This document shows, in pieces, positions 7,581 through 16,475 of a stretch of DNA of 44,783 nt. The stretch is taken from NCBI GenBank assembly GCA_024280395.1, contig JAJRQG010000066.1:1-44783 (forward strand), given 5' to 3'. The stretch's first letter is position 1, and each line of letters opens with the position of its first letter. The stretch comes from Gammaproteobacteria bacterium. Lineage in GTDB: Bacteria > Pseudomonadota > Gammaproteobacteria > Xanthomonadales > Marinicellaceae. Below the pieces are notes generated by a model. That model was not told the DNA's origin and did no database searches. It saw only the letters and a list, made by a program, of their open reading frames with translations. A program made the position numbers and the translations under genes.

Positions 7581-8114
7581 ATGAATATTCATATAGAAAC
7601 CGAACGATTAATTTTTAGAGACATAGAAGACAGCGACGTTAATGGCATATTTGCACTGGATTCAGACAGTGAAGTGCACCGGTATTTAGGTGGAAAGCCA
7701 ATAAAAAATATTGATGAAGCCAAGGGAGCAATCAATTATATTCGCCAGCAGTATGTTGCAAATGGCATTGGTCGTTGGGCCATTGTTGATAAAGAAAGTG
7801 GTGGTTTTATGGGTTGGGGAGGGTTGAAATTAGAGGATGTTGTTAGAGATTTTAATTATATTGATCTAGGTTATCGACTAAGGCGAGAATATTGGGGCAA
7901 GGGTATTGGCACCCAAATCGCTAAGGAATCTTTAAAGTATGGATTTAACACTCTTAATTACGATGAAATTTGTGCAGCAGCCGATATCAATAATATTGGT
8001 TCAAATAAAATTCTAAGTCGATCAGGAATGAAACACACTGAAACCTTTGATTTAGATGAAATTAAACACAATTGGTATAGAATCAATAAATTAGAATGGT
8101 TGGAAGTAGAGTGA
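7581..8114 (+). CDS. GNAT family N-acetyltransferase (RimJ/RimL type)
   Basis: A 177-residue protein. It starts IETERLIFRDIEDSDVNGIFALDSD and contains LGYRLRREYWGKGIGTQIAKESLKYGF, the acetyl-CoA-binding motif A (R/Q-x-x-G-x-G/A), then ICAAADINNIGSNKILSRSGM. This is the usual plan of acetyltransferase_3 proteins that acetylate the N-terminus of a protein or a small amine; the substrate is not predictable. The ATG has a purine-rich leader (aaaagaaaacaaaacaatg). The 3' end overlaps the phosphodiesterase gene. Confidence 0.9.
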   Translation: MNIHIETERLIFRDIEDSDVNGIFALDSDSEVHRYLGGKPIKNIDEAKGAINYIRQQYVANGIGRWAIVDKESGGFMGWGGLKLEDVVRDFNYIDLGYRLRREYWGKGIGTQIAKESLKYGFNTLNYDEICAAADINNIGSNKILSRSGMKHTETFDLDEIKHNWYRINKLEWLEVE

Positions 8115-9388
8115 ATAATACAAAAATAATTATTGGGTTGATTGTAACCATAATAATATCGTCATGTAGCACTAGGATTGGTTTACACAATTCACAACTT
8201 AAGGTGAACTCTAAATCAGCTATGAATGAACCTTATCTCATATTGATTTCTCTTGATGGTTTTCGATGGGATTATGTAGATCGATTTAAACCGCCACATT
8301 TATCGCAATTCATTAAAAATGGTGTTAACTCGGAGTCGCTGATTCCTTCTTTTCCTTCAAAAACCTTTCCCAATCATTACACAATAGCCACAGGCATGTA
8401 TCCGGATAAAAATGGCATTGTAGGCAATTCATTTTATGACTATAAAACGGGTTTAACTTATAGCATTAATAATCGCGAACGCGTAGAAGATGGCCGTTTT
8501 TATGCAGGCACCCCTGTTTGGGTCCAAGCCGCAAAATCTGGCATGGTAACCGCCAGTTATTTTTTCGTAGGCACTGAGGCTAAAATACAAGGTTATAGAC
8601 CCACAAGCTATTATAACTTTGATGGTAATGTCAGTCACCAAACAAGAGTTGATCAAACACTTGATTGGTTGTCTCTACCTAAAAAAACAAGACCACATTT
8701 AATCACTTTGTATTTTGCGGATATGGATAAAACGGGCCATAAATTTGGCCCCAACAATGATGCCAAGCTTAAAAATGCTCTATTTAAACTAGACCAATCC
8801 TTGGGGACATTGTTTCAAGGCGTCAAAGACAGAAAACTGCCTGTTAATATTATCATCGTCTCAGATCATGGCATGATGGAAGTGCCTGTTGATCAATATA
8901 TTTCATTTGAAAGTATCCAAGACAGCGACAGTTATTTGGCTGTTGATAATGGCGCAATAATTAATATCCACCCAAAAGATCAATCGCAAACCAATGCTAT
9001 TTTCTATAATCTCAAGGAAAAAGCAAAGAACCAACCTTTCAAGGTCTATAAAACAGAAAATACTCCGGGGCTTGAATATACCCCAAAAAATGAAAACTGG
9101 GGAGCCATACAAATCGTTGCGGATAAAGGCTATTATTTTCTCAAAGAAGAGAAAATAAAACTAAAACAAGAGTCTGTAAATACTGCTAATGGTGCCCATG
9201 GTTATGATACCGCGAACAAAGAAATGCACGGCATTTTTTATGCCAATGGACCCGCTTTCAAAACAGGGTTGACTGTTCCTTCACTTAAAAACATCCATAT
9301 TTATCCCATCATGTGTAAAATATTGGGCTTAGATATCCCTGATGATATAGATGGAAAATCTGAGGTCCTGGAGAGTATTCTTAAATAA
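8111..9388 (+). CDS. Lipoprotein nucleotide pyrophosphatase/phosphodiesterase (NPP-like)
   Basis: About 425 residues. It belongs to the type-I phosphodiesterase branch of the alkaline phosphatase superfamily: the first metal site is in SLDGFRWDY, the nucleophile Thr in FPSKTFPNHYTIATG, then DMDKTGHKFGP, VSDHGMMEV and HGYDTANKEMHGIF supply further metal ligands. It should hydrolyse phosphodiester or pyrophosphate bonds outside the cytoplasm. The N-terminus is a lipoprotein signal, with a hydrophobic stretch ending in SSC (lipobox ISSC). I prefer the GTG at 8111, which overlaps the preceding stop by 4 bases and has ggaag a few bases upstream. An in-frame ATG at 8096 is the alternative and would add five residues. 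Confidence 0.88.
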   Translation: MNNTKIIIGLIVTIIISSCSTRIGLHNSQLKVNSKSAMNEPYLILISLDGFRWDYVDRFKPPHLSQFIKNGVNSESLIPSFPSKTFPNHYTIATGMYPDKNGIVGNSFYDYKTGLTYSINNRERVEDGRFYAGTPVWVQAAKSGMVTASYFFVGTEAKIQGYRPTSYYNFDGNVSHQTRVDQTLDWLSLPKKTRPHLITLYFADMDKTGHKFGPNNDAKLKNALFKLDQSLGTLFQGVKDRKLPVNIIIVSDHGMMEVPVDQYISFESIQDSDSYLAVDNGAIINIHPKDQSQTNAIFYNLKEKAKNQPFKVYKTENTPGLEYTPKNENWGAIQIVADKGYYFLKEEKIKLKQESVNTANGAHGYDTANKEMHGIFYANGPAFKTGLTVPSLKNIHIYPIMCKILGLDIPDDIDGKSEVLESILK

Positions 9389-9458
9389 ATTCCAGTAGAT
9401 ATCCGCAGCAACATAATATTTTGAGGGTATGACGAATGTTTATTTGAATATCTTTAAA

Positions 9459-10334
9459 TCACCTTATCAATAAAAAATTACAATCGCTTTGTTGGATCAT
9501 TTTGGTGGTAAAGCTACCAAAGAAAAACCCGTGGACTTTTCCATGACTAAATGCTCCCATGGCAGTGATGTCGATTTGGTTTTCTTTTTGGTATAGAGTT
9601 AATTGCTCAATAGTATCGCCTTTTAATGCTTGGGTTGTGATGGTGTTATTAGAATCTACAAAAGCAGACTTGGCTTCTTGAAGCAGTTCTTCAGATAATT
9701 TTTCATCGTTATTCACACTGACCAAATGCATTTCTAGTGGCCCTTGGTAAATGGTGTCTTGGCTTATCATTGCCAGTGCCCGTTTTGATGTGGGGCTACC
9801 ATTGTAGGCAAACATGACTTTTTTGGGTTCTACATAGGATTTTTGTGCAATAAACACAGGCGTGTCTGTAGCGCGGATTGATTCTTCAAGGTGAAAACCC
9901 AGTCCTTTGTCATCTCCTTGATGGCTTTTGCCTTTTGAGCCCAACATGATGAAGGCTGTTTCTAATTTTAGGTCATCAATGGCTTCAGGTAACGTTCCGT
10001 GTCTGAGTTTAGCCACAACATTGTCAAGCCCTGCGTCCAACACTCTTTGTTTGGCAGTATTGATTAATTCTTTTCCTTTGGCTATGAGGCCTTTGTTTTC
10101 TTGGCGTTCTTCTTCGGAGAGCTCTTTTAGCAATTCGCGGCGAATATTGGGAGTTAAATTGCCCTCGTGATGTGCGTTTTCTGTGTGGTGTGAGTGTTCG
10201 ATGGTGTGTAGCAGTTTAATGATGATGCCATTGCTTTTCGATAACCAAATAGCATAATCAATTAATGAATTACCAATAGCAGAACCATCTATGCCCACCA
10301 AAATATAATTGTTCTTGTTCGTATTCTCACTCAT
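9459..10334 (-). CDS. Tandem-domain universal stress protein
   Basis: About 291 residues with two UspA domains. Domain 1 starts YILVGIDGSAIGNSLIDYA and ends IMLGSKGKSHQGDDKG…PVFIAQ. Domain 2 starts KKVMFAYNGSPTSKRALAMI and ends AMGAFSHGKVHGFFFGS…FLLIR. The ATP-binding G-x-x-G pattern is only partly kept, so nucleotide binding is uncertain. A GTG at 10346 is in frame, but the ATG at 10334 lies just past the SulP stop and is preferred. It is almost contiguous with the SulP gene, so the two are probably one operon. A Usp protein beside SulP suggests regulation of, or stress response linked to, anion or bicarbonate uptake; this is inference. Confidence 0.9.
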   Translation of the reverse strand: MSENTNKNNYILVGIDGSAIGNSLIDYAIWLSKSNGIIIKLLHTIEHSHHTENAHHEGNLTPNIRRELLKELSEEERQENKGLIAKGKELINTAKQRVLDAGLDNVVAKLRHGTLPEAIDDLKLETAFIMLGSKGKSHQGDDKGLGFHLEESIRATDTPVFIAQKSYVEPKKVMFAYNGSPTSKRALAMISQDTIYQGPLEMHLVSVNNDEKLSEELLQEAKSAFVDSNNTITTQALKGDTIEQLTLYQKENQIDITAMGAFSHGKVHGFFFGSFTTKMIQQSDCNFLLIR

Positions 10335-10335
10335 A

Positions 10336-11838
10336 TTAATGTCCACTCATGAATTTTTCAATTTCTTCTGGATTGTCGTGTATGGCAAACTTGTCTAACA
10401 TGGTTTGACTGGCACTGTTTAACCCAATAATTTTCACATCTGCACCTTCACGGCGTAATTTTATCACCACTTTATCCAAAGCTGTGACAGATGTTACATC
10501 ATAAAAATGCGCCCGTTTGACATTGATAACGATATTGTCAACGGCTTCTTTAAAGTCAAAATAACCAATAAACTTATCTGATGAATTAAAAAATATTTGC
10601 CCAACCACATGGTAAGTTCTGGTGTCGGTAGCTTCGTCGTATTCTGATTTGACAAACATAAATTGGCTGAGTCGTTGTGCCAAGAACAATGAACCAATCA
10701 AAATACCTGTAAATACGCCATAGGCCAGATTGTGTGTCCAAACCACTACAATGACCGTTGCTATCGTCACTATTGATGCACTTTTGGGGTTGGTTTTTAA
10801 TTCTTTAATCGATGCCCAGCTAAAAGTACCAATGGACACCATTATCATGACTGCAACCAAGGCTGCCATTGGCACGATTTTTAAAATATCACTTAAAAAC
10901 ACTACTAAGATTAATAAAAACACACCTGCGACCAAAGTGGATAATCGACCACGGCCACCTGATTTAACATTAATGATAGATTGACCAATCATAGCACAAC
11001 CTGCCATTCCGCCAATTAGTCCAGAACCAATATTGGCAATGCCTTGGCCTTTACACTCACGTTTTTTATCACTGTCGGTATCGGTTAATTCATCTATTAC
11101 ATTGGCGGTCATCAAAGACTCTAGCAAACCAACAATGGCAATAGAAACTGAATAGGGGAAAACAATCTTTAATGTTTCAAAGGTTAATGGCACATCAGGC
11201 CACAAAAATATGGGCAATGTATCGGGCAACTCACCCATATCGTTAATGGTGCGCACATCGGTTAATCCCAAATAATAGGCAATAGCGGTTAGTGTGATTA
11301 TATTGACCAAGGGTGATGGCAATATTTTGCCAACATAAGGAACATAGGGAAATAAGTAAATAATGCCTAGCCCTAAAGCCACTAAAGCATAAACCTCCCA
11401 AGTGACGTTCATTAACTCTGGTAATTGTGCCATAAAGATAAGAATAGCCAAGGCATTTAAAAAGCCTGTCATTACTGATTTTGACACAAAGCTCATGAAT
11501 TTGTGCAAGTTAAAATAACCTGCAATAATTTGTAAAATCCCTGCAACTACTGTAGCAGCCAATAAAAATTGAAGGCCATGATCTTTAACTAGGGTTACCA
11601 TCAATAAGGCAGTAGCGGCAGTAGCGGCCGAAATCATGCCAGCGCGACCACCCACAAAAGCAATCATAACTGCAATAGCAAAGGATGCGTATAACCCAAC
11701 TTTTGGGTCCACCCCAGCAATGACAGAAAATGCGATTGCTTCAGGAATCAAAGCCAAAGCAACAACTATTCCAGCTAAAACGTCGCCTTTTATGTTGCCA
11801 AACCAGTCATTTTTCGGTGAAAATATCATGAATACCAT
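10336..11838 (-). CDS. SulP family inorganic anion transporter with STAS domain
   Basis: A 500-residue inner-membrane protein. The N-terminus shows the SulP signature ([36 protein letters not shown]). About 10-12 TM segments follow, with [25 protein letters not shown] in the core. The C-terminal ~100 residues form a STAS domain ([33 protein letters not shown]). Family members carry sulfate, bicarbonate or related anions in symport with Na+ or H+; the substrate cannot be assigned from sequence. A second ATG lies three codons in. A partial copy of the intergenic repeat seen at 20480 sits about 30 bases upstream of the start. Confidence 0.93.
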   Translation of the reverse strand: MVFMIFSPKNDWFGNIKGDVLAGIVVALALIPEAIAFSVIAGVDPKVGLYASFAIAVMIAFVGGRAGMISAATAATALLMVTLVKDHGLQFLLAATVVAGILQIIAGYFNLHKFMSFVSKSVMTGFLNALAILIFMAQLPELMNVTWEVYALVALGLGIIYLFPYVPYVGKILPSPLVNIITLTAIAYYLGLTDVRTINDMGELPDTLPIFLWPDVPLTFETLKIVFPYSVSIAIVGLLESLMTANVIDELTDTDSDKKRECKGQGIANIGSGLIGGMAGCAMIGQSIINVKSGGRGRLSTLVAGVFLLILVVFLSDILKIVPMAALVAVMIMVSIGTFSWASIKELKTNPKSASIVTIATVIVVVWTHNLAYGVFTGILIGSLFLAQRLSQFMFVKSEYDEATDTRTYHVVGQIFFNSSDKFIGYFDFKEAVDNIVINVKRAHFYDVTSVTALDKVVIKLRREGADVKIIGLNSASQTMLDKFAIHDNPEEIEKFMSGH

Positions 11839-11866
11839 CTACAATATAATAAGGGCGCGATTTATA

Positions 11867-11917
11867 CCATAAGGAAACTCTGATAAGTAGAAAAATCTCA
11901 GGTTTTATGCGATTTTC
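11867..11917 (+). repeat. Partial copy of the 20480-20780 element (left end)
   Basis: About 42 of 51 positions match 20480-20530, including ccataaggaa, tctgataa, tagaa, ctcagg and gcgatttt. Only this end is seen here; no matching right end was found nearby. The remainder of the 11839-12018 gap shows nothing else recognisable. Confidence 0.7.
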
Positions 11918-12018
11918 TAATTATCATAACTTCATAATGGGAGTCTATAGAGTACAGTCAATGAGGAGTTTGTAAAGAGAATAGCTCGTCCTTGAGCTTG
12001 AAAAATTAAAAATTGATA

Positions 12019-13395
12019 TTATTTAAGGATTTTATTGATGGTTAAAATGTCTTCTTCGGACAAGTTGCCAGCGGCTCTTTTGATACCAAGATATTGAATA
12101 AAATAATCATATTTTGCTTTTGAATAATCTCTTTGAGATTGATAAAAACTGCGTTGAGAAAGCAACACATCGACGATGGTTCTGGTGCCAACTTCATAAC
12201 CTGCTTCTGTAGCTTCTAGGCCACTTTGTGCGGAAATCATGGCTTGCTTGCGAGCTTCAACACTGCTTTTTGCTGCCAAAGTTCCGTGATAGGCATTTCT
12301 AACATTTCTAATCACACTGCGGCGCGTTTGTTCATATCTATCCATAGCTGCTTTGTGGTTATGAATAGCTTGTTTAACTTGAGATTGGGTGCGTCCACCA
12401 GAATAAATGGGAACACTAACACTGATTGATGCAGTATTGGATTCAGAAGTTTGGTCTGTTTCAACAAACGTGGTGATTTCAGTTGTTTGTCCGGGATTGT
12501 TTGGATCAGGTACTGATTGGGTAATCGGAAATGTTGCATTGGGATTCAAAGAATGCCTTCTAGATAAGTTCAAAGACAATGTAGGATAGTGGCCAGCACG
12601 CCTTACGCTGATTTGTTTTTCAGCAATGTCGGCCCCCATTTGAGAAGAAGCCAAATTGGGGTTTTTGTTGATAGCCAAGTCTTGGTAGTAATCAATTGGG
12701 TTTAAATTAAAAGTTTCAAAGCTGATGTCATCAGGAACAGGCAAGAGCTCATCATAGTAACGTTGAGAAATCTCAAATAAAGCTTCATTATTGTCTTCTA
12801 GTAGATTATTGGCAATAATCACTGAAGCTCTGGCCCCATCATATCGGGCACGTGCCTCGTGAACATCGGTTATGGCAGCTAAGCCCACTTCAAATCGTTG
12901 TTCGGCTTGATCTAATTGTCTTTGTATTGCTTTTTCTTCTGCTTTTGAAAAAACCAATGAATCTTTGGCCCCCAATACATTAAAATAGTTTTGCGCTACG
13001 CGTAAAACAAAATCTTGATAAGCAATGTCATAATCAGCGATAGCTTGTAAAACTTGGATTTTAGATATCTTATAGTTTTCATAGTTTGTATGATCGTACA
13101 AGGACTGACTGATCCCAATATTCCATCCTTCGGTATTGATATCGAATGTTTGTAGTGGGATAATACTGCCACCACTTTCGTTGTCACCCTTGGTTTTGTT
13201 CCAGCCACCGGTAATTTGTGGTAAGAAAGCAGAGAAGGCCTGTTTTTTGCTTTCAGAGCTGGCATTTAATGTGTTTTTTGCCGCTGATAATTGAGGGTCA
13301 TGTGTTTGGCTTTGAGTAAATACTTCTGATAAATCTGCACTCATGGCAGAAAAGCTCATTGATAAGCAAGTCAAGGTTAAGGTTGTTTTTTTCAT
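12019..13395 (-). CDS. tolC: TolC family outer-membrane efflux channel protein
   Basis: 458 residues from the ATG at 13395, which is followed by a signal peptide (MKKTTLTLTCLSMSFSAMSA, then DLSEVF) and preceded by the RBS-like agaagaa. Two repeated OEP domains are visible, as expected for the trimeric channel: the N-terminal half has DPQLSAAKNTLNA and AEQRFEVGLAAITDVHEARA. The second half has PIYSGGRTQSQVKQA and LEATEAGYEVGTRTIVDVL. It exports drugs or proteins together with an inner-membrane pump that is not in this window. A longer frame up to 13491 overlaps the upstream methyltransferase and is rejected as the start. It begins 10 bases after that gene's stop, so the two form an operon. Confidence 0.92.
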   Translation of the reverse strand: MKKTTLTLTCLSMSFSAMSADLSEVFTQSQTHDPQLSAAKNTLNASSESKKQAFSAFLPQITGGWNKTKGDNESGGSIIPLQTFDINTEGWNIGISQSLYDHTNYENYKISKIQVLQAIADYDIAYQDFVLRVAQNYFNVLGAKDSLVFSKAEEKAIQRQLDQAEQRFEVGLAAITDVHEARARYDGARASVIIANNLLEDNNEALFEISQRYYDELLPVPDDISFETFNLNPIDYYQDLAINKNPNLASSQMGADIAEKQISVRRAGHYPTLSLNLSRRHSLNPNATFPITQSVPDPNNPGQTTEITTFVETDQTSESNTASISVSVPIYSGGRTQSQVKQAIHNHKAAMDRYEQTRRSVIRNVRNAYHGTLAAKSSVEARKQAMISAQSGLEATEAGYEVGTRTIVDVLLSQRSFYQSQRDYSKAKYDYFIQYLGIKRAAGNLSEEDILTINKILK

Positions 13396-13405
13396 AATAT
13401 TCTTC

Positions 13406-14056
13406 TTATAATTCAAAAATTGATTTTTCATCTGTGGTTTGTAGGGGTTTGACAATTGTCTCGAATAAAGTTTCAATCGATATTTCTCCATCGCTATTTT
13501 TTGTGATAATACTGGCTGTCATGATTGGATCGTGGCCGATTATTGCAAAAATTTTACCATCGTGTTTTATATTGTCCAATAAAAATTTTGGTGTTTCTTC
13601 GACAGAACCCGTAAGAACAATGCAATCAAATTTGTAAGTTGAGTTGTATTGGTAGATATCTTGGTTGATGCAAGTAACGTTATTTATTTTAGCTTCTAAC
13701 AGCTTCTCAATGGCAGAATCGGTAAAATCTTGGTGAATGTCTATTGATGTGACGTGCTTTGCTGATAGCGCCAGTAGAGCTGTTAAATAGCCGCTACCAG
13801 TACCAACTTCTAGTATTTTTTCATTTCCTGTCAGCTCTAATAATTGTAAAATTCTGCCTTCTAAAATAGGCTTCATCATTTTCTCGTCATGTGCCATTGG
13901 GACCTCAAAATCACTGAAAGCCAGTTTGCGGTGCTCTACAGGAACAAATTCTTCGCGCTGAAGTTTGCGCATAAGGTCAATGTTTTCTGGGCTGAAAAAA
14001 TCCCAAGTACGCACTTGGTTGAGTAACATGTTTTCTCTTGCGGTATTAAAATTCAT
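13406..14056 (-). CDS. Protein-L-isoaspartate O-methyltransferase family protein
   Basis: A 216-residue protein. The SAM-binding motif is ILEVGTGSGYLTALLALSA (motif I), with HVTSIDIHQDF after it and FDCIVLTGSVEETPKFLL as the later motif. The N-terminus (MNFNTARENMLLNQVRTWDF) and the segment FVPVEHRKLAFSDFEVPM match the PCMT-like proteins often found directly upstream of tolC in gammaproteobacteria. The family methylates isoaspartyl residues in damaged proteins, but the tolC-linked subgroup may have a different substrate, so I do not assign pcm. It is divergent from rsmG, with a 133-base gap. Confidence 0.85.
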   Translation of the reverse strand: MNFNTARENMLLNQVRTWDFFSPENIDLMRKLQREEFVPVEHRKLAFSDFEVPMAHDEKMMKPILEGRILQLLELTGNEKILEVGTGSGYLTALLALSAKHVTSIDIHQDFTDSAIEKLLEAKINNVTCINQDIYQYNSTYKFDCIVLTGSVEETPKFLLDNIKHDGKIFAIIGHDPIMTASIITKNSDGEISIETLFETIVKPLQTTDEKSIFEL

Positions 14057-14189
14057 AATATTTTGCCTTTTTATTCTGTTCTTTTGCCAAACAATTACTA
14101 TAATTGCTCGTCGATATTATTTATAACGTAGTTAGGGTGCATAAGTTACCTTATTTCTTTTCATAACACAATGGGTTAAAAGTCACATA

Positions 14190-14816
14190 ATGAAAGACAA
14201 TCACCTTATTCAGTTGTTAACAACTGCATTAACTAGACTCAACATTTCAACTGATGTCTCTAAGCAATTAATGGATTTCGTCTATCTCTTAGAAAAATGG
14301 AACAAAACCTACAATATTACTGCTATTCGCGACCTCGAAAAAATGGTTATTTTACACGTTGTCGATAGCGCGTCAGTTTACCGTTATTTGTCAGGAAACT
14401 CAATCATAGATGTAGGAACAGGCGGTGGAATTCCCGGAATTATCTTTGCTATGCTCAATCCTCAATTAAAAGTGACTTTGCTGGACAGCAATCAAAAGAA
14501 AACTCGCTTCTTAAGATTTGCTCAAAGACAATTAAATATCGACAATATTACAGTTGTTTGCGATAGAGTTGAACAATATCAACCAAAAACACTATACGAT
14601 GTGGTAATATCTCGAGCCTTTACAGAGGTTGGCAATTTTTTGAAACTTGCAGGACATCTGTGTAAAGAAAAAGGGCAGGTCTTAGCGATGAAAGGTCCTC
14701 GAGTTGAATCGGAAGAAGACGTACAAGAAATTGGCTTTGAATTGTCTCAAGATATTGACATTCAGGTTCCCTTTTTGGATGCGAGAAGACGGTTGTTAGT
14801 ATTTAATAGAATATGA
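14190..14816 (+). CDS. rsmG: 16S rRNA (guanine-527-N7)-methyltransferase RsmG
   Basis: A 208-residue cytosolic SAM-dependent enzyme. Signatures: FVYLLEKWNKTYNITAIRD near the N-terminus, the SAM motif IIDVGTGGGIPGIIFAML, and LLDSNQKKTRFLRFAQRQL. These are the classic GidB/RsmG motifs, and the length is usual. It methylates G527 of 16S rRNA; loss in other species gives low-level streptomycin resistance. The stop overlaps the parA start as ATGA, and the order rsmG-parA-parB is the usual one near chromosome origins, although no mnmE/mnmG or dnaA is present here. Confidence 0.95.
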   Translation: MKDNHLIQLLTTALTRLNISTDVSKQLMDFVYLLEKWNKTYNITAIRDLEKMVILHVVDSASVYRYLSGNSIIDVGTGGGIPGIIFAMLNPQLKVTLLDSNQKKTRFLRFAQRQLNIDNITVVCDRVEQYQPKTLYDVVISRAFTEVGNFLKLAGHLCKEKGQVLAMKGPRVESEEDVQEIGFELSQDIDIQVPFLDARRRLLVFNRI

Positions 14817-15586
14817 ATAAAAAAACAAAAATTATAGCAGTAGCCAATCAAAAGGGAGGTGTGGGAAAAACCACAACTAGTGTTAATTTGGCTGCGGGCT
14901 TGGCACAATTCAAAAAATCAGTGTTGTTGATTGATTTAGACCCACAAGGCAATGCCACCATGGGTTGTGGAATTAATTCACGAGAAGTCCAACCCAATGC
15001 CTGTGATATGTTGTTACAAGAAGAAAACATCAATAATCTAATTTTGCGAGCTGAATCAGCAGACATGGATGTGATCGGTTCTAACACAGATTTAACTGCC
15101 GCCGAGCTGGAGTTAATGGCTCAAAATACTCCTGAAACAGTTTTGGAAAAACAATTGGCTCGATTAGAAAAAGAGTATGACTACATCATCATTGATTGTC
15201 CTCCTTCATTGAATATATTGACCATCAATGCTTTGGTGGCTGCGGATGGAGTGATGATTCCTATGCAGTGCGAATACTATGCCTTGGAAGGCTTAGCATC
15301 ACTGTTGGAAACAATAGAAAGAGTTCAAACTACTGCCAATCCTGATTTGGAAATTGAAGGCATTATACGTACAATGTTTGATGGCAGAAATAATTTAGCC
15401 AATGATGTGTCTGCACAATTATTAAAACACTTTGGTTCAAAAGTTTATATCACCGTTATTCCCCGCAATGTACGAGTAGCCGAGGCACCTTCACATGGAA
15501 TGTCAGTAATAGAATATGACAAATCTTCGCGTGGAGCAATCGCATATGTGGGTTTGGCAGGCGAAGTAATTAGAGGAAATAACTGA
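14813..15586 (+). CDS. parA: Chromosome partitioning ATPase ParA (Soj)
   Basis: A 257-residue protein. The deviant Walker A is KGGVGKTTTSVNLAAGLA (about residues 14-31), Walker A' is VLLIDLDPQGNATMG and Walker B is YDYIIIDCPPSLNILTINAL. It is a cytosolic ATPase that moves ParB-parS complexes during chromosome segregation. It overlaps rsmG by 4 bases and shares its last base with the parB start (TGATG), so translation is coupled. Confidence 0.95.
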   Translation: MNKKTKIIAVANQKGGVGKTTTSVNLAAGLAQFKKSVLLIDLDPQGNATMGCGINSREVQPNACDMLLQEENINNLILRAESADMDVIGSNTDLTAAELELMAQNTPETVLEKQLARLEKEYDYIIIDCPPSLNILTINALVAADGVMIPMQCEYYALEGLASLLETIERVQTTANPDLEIEGIIRTMFDGRNNLANDVSAQLLKHFGSKVYITVIPRNVRVAEAPSHGMSVIEYDKSSRGAIAYVGLAGEVIRGNN

Positions 15587-16446
15587 TGACAGTCAAGAAA
15601 AGAGGTTTAGGAAGAGGGTTAGATGCATTGTTGGGAACTAAACCCAAAGATGTGATGAATAATAATCATAAGGATGCCAATCTAACCGAGTTGGATGTGG
15701 ATTTAATCAAGCCTGGAAAATTCCAACCACGAACAAAAATGGACATGATGAAATTAAGAGAATTGGCGGACTCAATTAAAGCACAAGGCATGGTACAGCC
15801 GGTTATTGTTCGCAGTATTGGTAAAAATGCTTACGAAATTATTGCCGGAGAGCGTCGCTGGCGCGCAGCACAGATTGCCGAATTGAGTAAAATTCCTGTT
15901 GTGGTTCGCGAAGTGGATGACAGACAAACCATCGCAATGGCCTTGATCGAAAATATTCAACGTGAAGACCTAAGTCCTTTGGAAGAGGGCATTGCCTTAC
16001 AGCGTCTAATTGATGAGTTTGAATTAACTCACCAACAAGCAGGAGAGGCAGTTGGCCGTTCCCGTGCGGCTGTTAGTAATTTATTAAGATTGTTAGATTT
16101 ACACAGAGATGTAAAGAAATTGCTTGATGATGGACAGCTTGAAATGGGTCATGCTCGTGCTTTATTGGCTTTAGATAAGAGCATGCAATTAAAGGCCGCA
16201 AAAGAAATCATAAAGAAGGCCATGAGCGTAAGACTTACAGAAAAGTTTTTGAAATCCTTTGGTGAAGAAGCCAAAACCATTGAAAAACCAGCTGTGGATA
16301 AAGATATTCAAAGGCTGGAAACAGAATTAACAGAAAAATTGTGTTCAGAAGTAAAAATCCAACACAGCAAGAAGGGCAAAGGTAAATTGATTATCAACTA
16401 CCACTCGGTGGATGAGTTAGACGGAATCCTTGCTAGAATTAAATAA
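15586..16446 (+). CDS. parB: Chromosome partitioning protein ParB (Spo0J)
   Basis: A 286-residue protein. It starts KKRGLGRGLDALLG, as most chromosomal ParB proteins do. The CTPase/ParB-N motifs follow: LIKPGKFQPRTKMD, GMVQPVIVR, YEIIAGERRWRAAQIA, then ALIENIQREDLSPLEEG. The parS-binding HTH is in LTHQQAGEAVGRSRAAVSNLLRLL, and a C-terminal dimerisation domain completes the protein. I could not find a consensus parS 16-mer in the window by eye. No terminator was seen after it. Confidence 0.95.
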   Translation: MTVKKRGLGRGLDALLGTKPKDVMNNNHKDANLTELDVDLIKPGKFQPRTKMDMMKLRELADSIKAQGMVQPVIVRSIGKNAYEIIAGERRWRAAQIAELSKIPVVVREVDDRQTIAMALIENIQREDLSPLEEGIALQRLIDEFELTHQQAGEAVGRSRAAVSNLLRLLDLHRDVKKLLDDGQLEMGHARALLALDKSMQLKAAKEIIKKAMSVRLTEKFLKSFGEEAKTIEKPAVDKDIQRLETELTEKLCSEVKIQHSKKGKGKLIINYHSVDELDGILARIK

Positions 16447-16475
16447 CAACATTTAAATTACAAAAAAACACTATC

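Noticed and set aside
13396-13491. Longer N-terminus for the TolC-type protein
   Set aside because: It would overlap the upstream methyltransferase and bury the signal peptide; the ATG at 13395 has its own RBS.
14190-16446. Replication origin or parS sites near rsmG-parA-parB
   Set aside because: No DnaA-box cluster and no parS-like 16-mer was seen; gene order alone does not show an origin in this window.
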